From Maratus speciosus (lineage: Eukaryota > Arthropoda > Arachnida > Araneae > Salticidae): a DNA stretch of 64,000 bases. The number at the start of each line of letters is the position of its first letter. The stretch's first letter is position 1. Shown piece by piece: positions 32,703-42,639 of this stretch. The notes beneath the pieces are model-generated. The model was given only the letters and a program-made list of their open reading frames with translations. It ran no database searches and was not told where the DNA came from. A program made the translations under genes and the position numbers. The stretch covers positions 97,494,363 to 97,558,362 of the forward strand of contig OZ010790.1 of the NCBI GenBank assembly GCA_963932465.1, read 5' to 3'.

Positions 32703-34265
32703 CTATTCCACGGCTGGAATTGATCAGTGCAGTAGTTGCCGCTAGAATGTGGAAACATTTAAAACAAAAATTACATATTTCGAATTTAAATATAAAGTTA
32801 TGGTCGGACTCAGAAATAACTCCTTGTTGGATTAGGGGTTCTACTACAAACTGGAAACCTTTTATTTCAAATCGTGTAACTGAAATTCCGTCATTGACGG
32901 ATCCAAAGGACTGGAATTATTGTCCCGGAAAAGAAAACCCTGCAGATCTGCTTACGCGAGGGGAAAACTTATCGAAGTTAATGGGTAATAAAGTATGGTG
33001 GCGCGGCCCACCTTGGTTATCACTATCAGAAGATATGTGGCCTTCAAAAAGGGCTATAGAAATGGATCCCGAAGCTTTTAATGAAATGAAAGCAAAACCA
33101 AATTTAACATTATTGTGTAACGAATCAAACTCAACTCCTAAGCCAGTATTTGATATGGCAAAGTTCAGTAGTTTAAATCGCGTGTATAATATTACTGCTT
33201 GGATAATGCGTTTTATTCATAATGCCAATTCGAAAAACCCTAAAATTTTAGGACCTTTAACTACCTCAGAAATAGAAATAGCAGAAAAATACTGGATTAA
33301 ACAAACTCAGGAAACTTCATTTAAAGTTGAAATAGAAGCACTTAAACAAAAAAATCCATTTAATAAAGATTCTTCTTTATACAACCTTAATCCACAATTC
33401 GATGAAAACAATTTACTTGTTTTATCCGGACAACTTCAGTTTTCTGAAGTTACAGAGCAGGAAAAACATCCGTGGATACTTCCTAATAAATCTTATTTTG
33501 TAAAATTACTCATTAAGAATGCTCATGAAAGAATGTACCATTTTGGTGTAGCTGTCACTTTAGCTCACCTTCGTAACAGGTATTTTATATTAAAGGGAAG
33601 AAGATTTGTAAAATCCGTCTTAAGATCGTGTATGATATGTCGAAAACTTAATGCTATTCCTGGAAAGGTGGAAATAGCACCTTTACCGAAAGATAGAATC
33701 GTCAAAACACCAGTTTTTGAAACTTCTGGTGTCGATTTTGCCGGTCCGATTTATTATAAAACTTCTGAAGGTACTGGGAAGGCTTATATTGTCGTATTTA
33801 CATGTGCTGTAACGAGAGCGATACATCTAGAGTTAGTCACCAATCTAAGTACTGAAACCTTTATCTTAGCACTACGAAGTTTTTTCTCTAGAAGAGGTTT
33901 CTGCAAAATAATGTACAGTGACATTGCCAAAACGTTTTCTAAGGCTGATTTGGTATTAAAAGATGCTTGGAAAAGAATTTCTAAGCAAGAAATTTTTGAT
34001 TATTTGAGAAAGAATAAGATAACATGGAAGTTTATAATTCCCAGGGCTTCCTGGTGGGACGGCTTCTGGGAAAGAATGGCCAGATCAGTTAAAACACCTT
34101 TAAAAAATGTTCTAGGCAAAACTTGTCTCCGTTATGAAGAGCTAGAAACAATACTTACAGAAATTGAAGCTGTGATTAATTCACGTCCTTTATGTTATCT
34201 CTACGAAGAAAATGCTGAACCATCACCTTTAACGCCATCTCATTTTTTAGTTGGTAAACGATTAA
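32703..34265 (+). pseudogene. BEL/Pao pol: RNase H end and integrase, cut by an insertion
   Basis: Continues RLELISAVVAARMW, LWSDSEITPCWI and ENPADLLTRG (RNase H end), then the integrase zinc module (H-E-R-M-Y-H, C-M-I-C-R-K). The integrase core follows: D in SGVDFAGPIY, a second D in MYSDIAKTF (the usual following N-G-T-N is altered) and E in WWDGFWERM. It then reads VINSRPL and TPSHFLVGKRL and is cut at 34265 by the hAT-like element. Beyond it the frame resumes at 35511. The altered second motif and the frameshifts mark it as dead. Confidence 0.93.
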
Positions 34266-35504
34266 CAGGGCTTGAATTTCAGGGCGGGATGGCGGGATTC
34301 GCGCCCAAAATTTTGAAATCCCGCCCAGAAGAATACCGTGGGTGAGTGGCTCCCGTCTAAAAAATTTCACCCTTTTCAGGAAAGTTTAGCATTTTGAAAC
34401 TACAATCAACTCTTGCGAATTTCGTGATATTTTCGCGCGACAGATTGACCCACATTTTGCGAGTTTTCTACCGCGAAAGATCGTTGAAATTCCCGATTTT
34501 TTCCTGCGACCGATAGACAAATGTCACTATTTTTTCCCTGAGATCGGTTGACAAGTTTCGCGTTATTTGCCGAGTTCAGAGATGATTCTTTTCCGAATTT
34601 TCTGAAAATTTAATGCATTCAGTTTCCGAAAATTATGAAAAATCAGTCATGAATTCGGACATGACATAAAAAAAAAAAACAGAAAAATATCGCGAATTTT
34701 GACAAATGATCGCCGAAAAAATCGCGAGAAAAAGTGAATTTTGTCAAAGTGTCGCGGAAGAAACAAAGGATCAAAAAGGATCGCGAATTGCGTCAAATGG
34801 CTGCAGAAAATATGGAAATTTCTTCAAAGGGCTGCAGAAAAACAGAAATTTCGTCGAAGGGTCGCGGAAAAAACGCAACAATCTCTTTAGAAAAAACAGC
34901 ACACAAACATCTGTGTCTATTATTATAGGTATAGTTTTTAATCTGAAATAATATACTGAACTAACTTTTGGAAAAAATGGGTTTAGCCCGAACCAAACTT
35001 GCAGAAATCTACACTCAGTCTGAAATCAACATGAACCAAAAACACTTGATTCAACCTGCTGCAAAAATAATTAGCTCCAGGAGAGTATTTCCCAATCCCT
35101 TCCCATCCCTTTCATAAAATTTGCTGTGAATTTGAGATTTTTTTTTTCTTTAAACTTAGAATCATCCTCGAGTTTCACAGATATTTTTTTTACGACAGAC
35201 TGACGAAATTCACAGCTTTATACCATGACATTTGGTTGAAAGTTGAAAAATAGACTGTATAAAAGATTGACTTTCGTCCTTTTTTAAATAAAAAATATTT
35301 TGCATAATTATTCTGAGATGTTGATTTAAATTGTTTCAATGGTATTTTGTCATGTCTGTATTAATGTAATTCTTTAAATAGCATGTAAAATAACAGAGGG
35401 TTTTAAAGATTTTTTTTCTCCCTCCCAAATAGCTCAACTCCCCTCCATTTATAAATGTTGGTAGGGAGACTCCCCTCCTAGGAAAAATTGAATTTCAAGC
35501 CCTG
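34266..35504. mobile_element. hAT-like element carrying the minisatellite, 6-bp TSD GATTAA
   Basis: CAGGGCTTGAATTTC at the left and GAATTTCAAGCCCTG at the right are exact inverted repeats. GATTAA flanks both (34260-34265, 35505-35510); that is 6, not 8, bases. 1239 bp. The left part has GCGGGAT/ATCCCGCCC repeats. A short array of the 30-31 bp minisatellite lies at 34660-34900. No protein gene. Confidence 0.9.
34660..34900 (+). repeat. 30-31 bp minisatellite, locus 2 (about 7 units)
   Basis: Units such as GGATCGCGAATT, GGGTCGCGGAAAAAACGC and AATTTCGTCGAA at about 31-base spacing. The preceding 100 bases (GATGATTCTTTTCC, GAAAATTTAATGCATTC, AAAAATCAGTCAT) match those before the array at 2880, so both arrays descend from one unit. 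Confidence 0.88.
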
Positions 35505-35510
35505 GATTAA

Positions 35511-36036
35511 TGTGTTTACCTTCTTATGGTTTACCAGTTTGTATGCAAGAGAAATCCAATAAGATTTTGTTGATGAGAAAATATAAATATAGCAACAAAT
35601 TACTGACCACTTTTGGAAAAGGTGGAGGAATGAATATTTGTTAGAACTTAGATCTGCTTTTCAAGTGAAAAACATAAATTCATCGCCTCAGTTCAAAGTT
35701 AACGATATAGTGATAATTCATGATGAAAAGCTCCCAAAACATATGTGGAAGTGTGGTCATGTTAAAGAACTCATATTTGGTCGTGACTCGAAAATAAGAT
35801 CATGTGTATTACAGACTGCAAAAGGCGATCTTAAACGACCTCTGCAGCTATTATACCTAAAAGACACTAAAACTCTTACACAAAAAATAAGAACTATTAT
35901 CGAACATTTAATTTCTTTTGTTACTCATATTTACCCTTATTATTGTTTAATTTTCATACAATTCATGTATTTTATTTTATTTTGTAGATTGCAGCATTCT
36001 TATAATTTTTTCTTTTACATCTGTAGCTGTATGTAA
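35511..36036 (+). pseudogene. BEL/Pao pol C-terminus (DUF5641-like)
   Basis: Resumes after the inserted element with LPVCMQEKSNKI, then (after one frame change near 35605) ITDHFWKRWRNEYLLELRS, then FKVNDIVIIHDEKLPKHMWK and RPLQLLYLKD: the C-terminal beta-barrel-like region that ends BEL integrases. A hydrophobic tail follows to 36036 with several short direct repeats (TTATGTATGTAAGTAT) downstream. Confidence 0.88.
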
Positions 36037-36167
36037 GTAAGTTATCTGAAAATTTGTTATGTATGTAAGTATGTTATCTGAAAATTTGTTATGTATGTAA
36101 GTATATTCTTATGTTTATTAAATTGTTTAATATAGAGGCTGCACTAAGTGTTCAGCCAGGGGCAGGA

Positions 36168-36526
36168 TGTTGAGAATGCCAACTTGGCGATGCTTGCCAT
36201 TTTCTGTTAGTCGGCACTGTGGAAACCCCCTTTTATTGTTTTCCGATTTTCTTTTCAGTGTAGATGTAACTTTTGATTTGAACCGGAGTATCGGTAAAAA
36301 TAGAACTCTCAAATGAGAGTAATAGTAATAATAATATTTTAATATTGTTTTGTAAATAAATGTATATAAGTTTGTTTTTTTTTTTTAAGAGGAAGTTGTT
36401 TAATTTAAGCTGTAGAGCGTGTTTACTTATTGAAGGTACGAATTTGATATATATTAGAACTAATTTATGAAGACGTTCTTATTCTTCGACGCACTACGGA
36501 ATTTGGAATAATTTGAATTTACCGAA
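36168..36526 (+). repeat. BEL/Pao 3' LTR
   Basis: Begins TGTTGAGAATGCCAACTTGG after the purine-rich CAGGGGCAGGA. About 359 bp up to CCTGC (36527-36531), which equals the five bases before 20695. The end reads TTTACCGAA rather than CA, so the last bases are uncertain. Confidence 0.72.
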
Positions 36527-36558
36527 CCTGCAATCTGAACGACAACGTATCACCTGCC

Positions 36559-36714
36559 CAACAACTTTCTGACTTTGCTGATAATGAAAACTGTGACATT
36601 TCTGATGATGATAGCGAACCAGACAGCGCGGACGAAGAAAATTTACAATTCATCCATTCTGATATTGAAGACTCAGATTTTGAGGGCTTCGAACAGAAAC
36701 TAAAGATCGCCTAA
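36559..36714 (+). pseudogene. Acidic C-terminal tail of the Tigger-like transposase
   Basis: 51 codons and TAA: QQLSDFADNENCDISDDDSE, then ENLQFIHSDIEDSDFEGF. Tigger/pogo transposases end in such an acidic tail after the DDE domain. If the BEL insertion is removed, the frame is open from 20660 through the CCTGC target into this tail, so the BEL element landed inside this gene. The catalytic part is missing, so this Tigger copy was already internally deleted. Confidence 0.65.
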
Positions 36715-37164
36715 AGTAAATACGACCCACTCATAAAAAGCGTGCCAAGTTGCGGTGACCACTTAAAAAAAACATGGAACGCCTAAGGAGAGGGTCTGAG
36801 TCCTGCACTCTGGGTGGTTTAAATACCAACTGACGTCTCCTTAATTTAAAAATTACATAAAAATATTTTAAACATGATTTAAATATTTTAAATAAAATTT
36901 TAGACATCTTAACTAAGATATTAAAAATGAGGCACTCTACACTTACACTGTTCAGAAAACTTTGATTAAAGTTAGGTCAATGTAACGCTGTCGACAGAAG
37001 TAGCATTGCCACGGGTGCAGCGTTTACAACAGGTGTGGTGATTACGATATTTTTAATCTTATTCAGGCCAGTTTTCAGTAGTGCGGCGTTTCTTCCATAA
37101 AATGCGGTAAGAGAAAAAATTTACAGCTCAGGTGAGCTTAATGTCTACCTTTTTTAAAAAACAC

Positions 37165-37197
<33 letters not shown>

Positions 37198-37298
37198 AAA
37201 ATTTTACCCTGTTAATAAATTGCACTTAACAATAATACTTAACTATGTACTAATTATTGATATACAGTAATGTGAATTTAAAATATCACATGTAATGT

Positions 37299-37836
37299 GC
37301 AAGCTGTCCCCATATGTGATTTTTATACGTAATTCTATCCCTAAAGAATCTTTTCCAGTCAAAATAATTGTAAGAGGACGGGAAAACGGGAGGATGACGG
37401 ATGAACTTATGAAAGATTGGGTTAACGTTGGCTATGTGCTTTACGTCAGCTGTCGATGCTGGTACTGGACAGCTTCTGTGGAGGACACAAGACGTCTGGA
37501 GTAAAAGAGAAAATTTGTCGCTCAAGTGATTTGGTTGTGATACCAGGTGGGATGACGAAAGTGCTGCAGCCCTTAAATGTTGCCATGAACCGACCATTTG
37601 AGGTTTCACTTCGGCATGCTTACAATCGGTGGATGACAACAACAGATCACAACTTCTCTACAACCGGCAGAATCAAGCGTACGTCACTCCCAACTGTATG
37701 TGAGTGGATATGTGAAGCTTGGAATTTCATCTCAGCCGAGATGATAATAAAGAGCTTCAAGGTGACTGGAATTTCCAATCAGATGGATGGAACTGAAGAC
37801 TATGATTTACAAGGATATCGACGTTACCGGTACTGA
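37299..37836 (+). pseudogene. Pogo/POGK-like transposase (copy 2, C-terminal part)
   Basis: Starts abruptly at CKLSPYVIFIRNSIPKESF and repeats the protein of 18866-19486 in the opposite orientation almost unchanged, with one frame change near 37430 (WVNV then a shifted stretch) before MLVLDSF-GGHKTS. It ends ISNQMDGTEDYD-LQGY and stop. At 37299 it is joined to hAT sequence that runs in the same direction as 20267-20547. The N-terminal part is lacking. Confidence 0.88.
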
Positions 37837-38089
37837 CATAGACAACAGCAGTAGCGGTAATGAGAATTGCTAGTTAGCGTTTAAATAACGTTACTAGCGT
37901 TGTTGTATAAAAAAGTCGAAAGAGTGAAATAAATATACAGCATTACTTCTATTAAGGAAGATTTTTCCAGTTTCCCTCTCTTTGAATAAATTTCTTGATT
38001 CATATATATATTGTGTGATTACATCCAACAGTACAAAATTATCGTGTATAATGCGCTCCTGGGGTTTTTGCCTTAAATTTTTGGAAAAA

Positions 38090-38118
38090 AAGTGCGCGTT
38101 ATACACGAGTAAATACGG
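38090..38118 (+). repeat. 3' terminal inverted repeat of the pogo element
   Basis: GTGCGCGTTATACACGAGTA then AATACGG, followed by TA (38119-38120). It matches the 5' terminus at 20236-20264. Confidence 0.8.
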
Positions 38119-38120
38119 TA

Positions 38121-38895
38121 TAAAAATATGTTTTCGATTTTAAAACTGAACAAAATTGGCCTGGTCTTCTAAAAGAAAATTCACTTAAGCCCCATATTGA
38201 AAAAGTGCATAATAGAAGGGATCAAATCATGAAACCATACCATTGTTTGGCTTATACTTTGCATCCCAACCATCAGGGGCAAGGGTTAACTGATGTATCA
38301 GTTGCTTCAGCTCGTGCTTGAGCTACAGAGAGAATTTATGGATGCTTACCCATAACTGATTGTGTATGAAGCTAAAGAATCCCCTTTCCCGTCTTCTTAT
38401 TTCAGTGCTATAGGGAGGACCCCATTACTTGGTGGAAAGGTATCGTGAAATGCAATAGCTTTTTGAGCCTGCTTCAAAACTTGCTCATCTAGCAATGTTT
38501 TTGCTATCAAGTCCTACTAGTTCAGCATCAATTAAGAGACAGGCTATTTTCTAATGCTTCATACACTCTAAACTCAGAAATCATTTGGGTGTAAATAAAT
38601 GTGAACACGTGTGCTGCAGCATGCTGGGGAGTAAAATTGATCCAGATTATTTAATTGTACGAAATGATTTTCTTCTGATTGAAAATTTTAAAAAATAAAA
38701 ATATTTTATGGCAATTAATAATTTAATTGTTTTTAAATTATTAAATTACAATAAATTTAAATAAAAGATCACATAAATCTTTGACTTATTTAATGTTTAC
38801 CTATTGTTGTTAAAATGTTTTAGTGTGTTGCATTTGGCAGTTTTTGACGGTTTAAACCAGTTTTTGATGCTTGTCATGTCAAAAACCCAACCCTG
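38121..38895 (-). mobile_element. hAT 5' half, inverted duplicate of 17108-17815
   Basis: Reverse complement of the left arm. It shares with it words absent from the other copies (ATTAATTGCCATAAAATATT), so these two are each other's closest relatives. It ends in the outer hAT terminus at 38895. Confidence 0.82.
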
Positions 38896-40305
38896 GTTTG
38901 CAAGTTATTGAATTTTAAAATCCATCAGTCATTTTTGGGACACCCGGTATATATATATATATGACACTGGTGCCTGGCTAACCGAAAGTACCCATATTTT
39001 TTGTAGGGTGTCCATTACTGGAACAGAGAGTGTCCAATTTATTTCTGTTATTCACACTTAAATTCAGGTTCACATTGGGAAATGAGACTATGAGAATGGT
39101 TAAATATTGTTGATAGGGCTTTGTTGCTGTATATATTTCCGCGGCCGCAATCTTGGATGCTTTGATATTTGTTGGCAATGTTTTACATTTTATTTTCGTT
39201 AAGCCTCACATGACATAAATTGCTGCTTGGCGACATTTACTATTTGGTGGAAAAGGGATTTACACACAGGGTTGGGTTTTTGACATGACAAGCGTCAAAA
39301 ACTGGTTTAAACTGTCATAAACTGGTTTAAACCGTCGAAAACTGTCATAAACTGGTTTAAACTGTCGAAAACTGCCAAATACATGTAACACGCTAAAACA
39401 TTTTAACAATAGGTAAACATTAAATAAGTCAATGATTTATGTATCTTTTATTGAAATTTAATAATTTTAAAAATATATTATTTACAATAAAATATATATA
39501 TATTTTTTGACTTTTCAAGCAGAAGAAAATAATTTTGTACAATTAAATAATACGGATCAATTTACCCCGCAACATGCTGCAGCACACCACGTGTTTAGCA
39601 CATTTATTTACACCCAAAAGATTTTTGAGTTGTTTAGAGTGTATGAAGCGTTAAAAATAGTCTGTCTCTTAATTGATGCTGAGCTAGTAGGACTTGATAG
39701 CAAAAGCATTGCTAGATGAGCAAGTTTTGAAGCAGGCTCAAAAAGCTGTTGCATTTAATGATACCTTTCCACCAAGCAATGGAGTCCTCCCTATAGCACT
39801 GAAATAAGAAAACTGGAAAGGAGATTCTTTAGCTTCATACACAGTCAGTATGGGTAAGCATCCATAAATTCTCCCTGTAGCTCAAGCGCGAGCTGAATCA
39901 ACTGATACAGCAGTCAACCCTTGCCCCTGATGGTTGGAATGCAAAGTATAAGCCAAACAATGGTATGGTTTCATGATTTGATCCCTTCTATTATGTACTT
40001 TTTCAATATGGGCTTAAAGGAATTTTCTTTTAGATGACCGAGCCAATTTTGTTCAGTTTTAAAATCAAGAACATTTTTATATATTGAAAGGAAGCATGTT
40101 TTAAAAAAATTTTGACTTTAAGCTTTTTTTTTTAAATTACTTTTCTTATTTTGTAAATGTTTAAAATTAATAATCCAATTTCAATTTTGAATGGAATGGT
40201 TATTGCCTAGACTAGAATAACATTGATGCACATTATCTTGTTACATATATACAAAAAAAATCTGCACTTTTCTAAGTTTTTTTTTTTTTTTCTCATAAAA
40301 AAAGC

Positions 40306-40501
40306 GGTACAGATGTCATATTCGCCCCATATTGGCGCGATTTTTTTCGGTTGCCAATTTGGCGAAAACATCAACAGCATAAACAACATAATCCGGGTTA
40401 CCACATCAAGCACTTTGGAGCAAGTTAAGTACCTGTTGCCTATACGATATTGGCGACAGAAAAAAATCGCGCCAATATGGGGCGAATATGACATCTGTTC
40501 C
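40306..40501. mobile_element. 196-bp Merlin-like MITE, TSD AAAAAAGC
   Basis: GGTACAGATGTCATATTCGC at the left and the complement of GGAACAGATGTCATATTCGC at the right; about 43 bp inverted, including CCCCATATTGGCGCGATTTT. AAAAAAGC flanks both sides; copy C reads AAAAAAAGCTAGC here. Ends in GG with an 8-bp duplication fit Merlin. Confidence 0.88.
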
Positions 40502-40977
40502 AAAAAAGCTAGCTTTAGCTTTAAGCTCTCAAAAGTAAGCGAAATTAAAACGATTTTAAGTAAGAGAAAAAATGTGCAGCTCGAGTGAGCTTAGTGTCTA
40601 CTTTTTAGAAAAACACAATTTTACAAAAGAAAATTTAAATAAAAATTTTACTCTGTTAAAAAGTTGTACTTAACAGTAATACTTTACTATGTACTAATTA
40701 CTGATATACAGTAAGAGTGAATTTAAAAATATTACACGTAATGTTGTCGTGTGTGACATTTAATTTGAATTTTTACAGATCAATTTTGTATTTCAGGTTT
40801 TTGACAAGAAGTTTTTGACATGACGGTTTAAACCTGACCCCCAAAGCAGAATACTTTGCAATGTTCTGCAACGGAATTTCAGATGATCAAAAATGTTCTG
40901 CAAGCACAATGGGGGAAAAAAAGGGGGGAATGTTTATATACATATGTAAGGATGTAATTTCATCTTTTATGAAAATG

Positions 40978-42400
40978 CTAAAGATGTGTTTCGTAAAACA
41001 CTGGCAAACAAAAGAAACATATTCTGGAGGCAAGATTTATTTCTAGAACCATGGCATTGACACAGAAGTTACTGACTTTGGAAGTGAGATATTTAGACAT
41101 ATCACTTTTATGAAGGAAATGTCTTTGGAAATTTGGTCCATACATAGTTATAAGGCCAGCTTTTACAAGTTTCCTAACAGATTTATGTCCAGATGGAGGT
41201 CCATTCGTATAAATAAACATACGTTTGTCTGTTGTACCAATGGTCGTTTCGTTCCCATCAGTTGTATTGGGCCTTTTAGAAATTTTTTTATCAATTGTAG
41301 ACCCCCATGATTCGCATATAGCTTCAGATACTGAAATAGACAAAATTTTAGTTAGAAAACTGGTTAATTTCGGGATCTCTGATTTTAAAGTATTCACAGC
41401 ATTTTTTAACATGGTCTTATTTTGAAAATGTTTCACTCTCCTGGCACTCTTTGACAGTTTCATAACCCAATCAAGAAATACAGTGTATTCAAAATACAGC
41501 TCCTTCCCTTCCTCTTTGGAGAGAGGAACACAAGGGGGTGCATTCAGAATTTCTAAAAAATTGGAAAGATCCAAGATTTTGTTTGTCACATCTGAACGTG
41601 GAAAAATCAGATATTCAAAATTGAATAAATATTTTGTTGCTTTCATGATCTCATCAAGCTCTGTGCTTTGTCCAAAATAGACACTGTATTGATGCAGTGT
41701 ATCAATATATTGCACTATATCTTTGATGTCACTGATAAAATACGATATACTAGAATTATCAGTAGTAGACCTTAACATTTTGCTACTTATTGGAAGGTCT
41801 GGCAGAGGTACTCCTTGGAAAGTACTTTCTTCTGAAAACATGATCTGACAAAATCAATTAATTGTTTCACAATCTCACAATTATGAAGGCTTGTCAGATG
41901 GGATTTGATGTTTAGCAAATAACAGTTTAGATTTGTAATTAAATCTGTATACTCCCAAGGAAGAAGATCTGTTACCTGAATACATTTTAACATGGTAGCA
42001 AGTACCGAAATTATATCAGCAATAACTATTATACTGAAGATATTTCTTTTTGATAAAAGTTTGTCCCTCAGACTTTCATTTTTTGATTTTTCAGAAGCTG
42101 CGACTAATGTCTTGAAGTCATTTAGGAATGTTTGAAAAACATTAAAAGCATGAGAAACAAATTTCAAAGTGTTAAAAATTTTAGGCTTGCAGAGAAACAT
42201 TTGCAGTTCATCTGCACATTCATTTAGACTTTCAAATGATTTCCCCCACATGAATTCTTTCCTGCAAGTATTGATAAGTGCTGAGGAATCTTCCACAATT
42301 TTACTATCTGAATGTACCTGAACCAACTCTAGTCTGTGCATAGGGTCCCAGGATACAGGAATATCTTCTCTAACCAGTATAGGCCAAAATTAACATTACT
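40978..42400 (-). pseudogene. Transposase-like protein, hAT/KIAA1586-like (tentative)
   Basis: Two overlapping minus-strand frames (42341-41787 and 41841-40978), joined by one frameshift near 41835, give about 460 residues. Upstream of the first ATG the frame is open and reads LVREDIPVSWDPMHRLELV, which resembles the C-x2-H-R-L-E-L motif of hAT-like RNase H domains. A helical region follows (about 200 residues), then SVSEAICESWGSTIDKKI and, after a loop, IYTNGPPSGHKSVRK ... FQRHFLHKSD. The same C-terminal blocks occur at 3690-3864. It ends 140 bp before the element's left end. It fills the place of the transposase in this element, but I cannot name the family with confidence, and the N-terminus was not found. 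A host-derived gene capture is the alternative. Confidence 0.6.
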
Positions 42401-42639
42401 GGCCACTGGCCAGTAACAAAGTTATGTACGCTCCATACAAAATTGTGTTTTTTCTAACTATCAACATTGTAATTTACTAATATCTATTACTTACCATTCG
42501 ATATGATTACACTCAACTGAAAAATTTTATTTTTACTATTAATTGCAATGAAATAAATTCACAGGAAATTTTCAGAAAGGTTACAGCAGAGGGGAGACGC
42601 CCCCCCCCCCCCCCCTCGGCACTAATTAATATGCATTTT

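Larger units (their letters stand above)
20695..36526 (+). mobile_element. BEL/Pao retrotransposon, 5' deleted, with nested insertions
   Basis: The 3' LTR (36168-36526) starts TGTTGAGAATGCC. The 5' LTR survives only as TGCTGAGAA at 20695-20703, continued as GAGAATGCCAACTTGGCGA at 31872-31890 after the inserted LTR element. The sequence then jumps straight into reverse transcriptase, so gag, protease and the start of RT are gone. CCTGC lies on both sides (20690-20694, 36527-36531) and is probably its TSD. Confidence 0.8.
20548..37107 (+). mobile_element. Tigger-like DNA transposon hosting the BEL element
   Basis: Left end CCATATTTTATGGAAGAAAC, right end the complement of CCGCATTTTATGGAAGAAAC, both next to TA (20546-20547, 37108-37109). 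The undisturbed family copies (near 40560 and 56390) read AAGTAAGAG across this site, with a single TA. The surviving coding part is an acidic C-terminal tail at 36559-36714. Confidence 0.85.
17061..38895. mobile_element. Rearranged hAT complex with TSD GTTTGCAA
   Basis: Outer ends CAGGGTTGGCAGGTTTTTGA (left, the 3' end reversed) and CATGTCAAAAACCCAACCCTG-like (right, the 5' end reversed). Perfect 8-bp GTTTGCAA at 17053-17060 and 38896-38903. Same non-coding family as the clean 1532-bp copy at 55371-56902. A second, plus-oriented copy begins at 17108, after GTTTAAAC. Left arm 17108-19400 and right arm 37299-38895 are inverted duplicates, both holding part of the same pogo insertion. Confidence 0.85.
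16651..38947. mobile_element. TA-flanked MITE with about 95-bp inverted ends, split by 21.8 kb
   Basis: CCGGGTGTTCCAAAAATGAC at the left and the complement of CCGGGTGTCCCAAAAATGAC at the right, between TA bases. The inverted repeat continues through TGCAAACGGTGACA and beyond. Without the inserted hAT it is about 454 bp. It sits in a TATA microsatellite. Confidence 0.88.

Noticed and set aside
40207..40588. 98- and 121-codon frames on both strands
   Set aside because: They read through the inverted ends of the 196-bp Merlin-like MITE.
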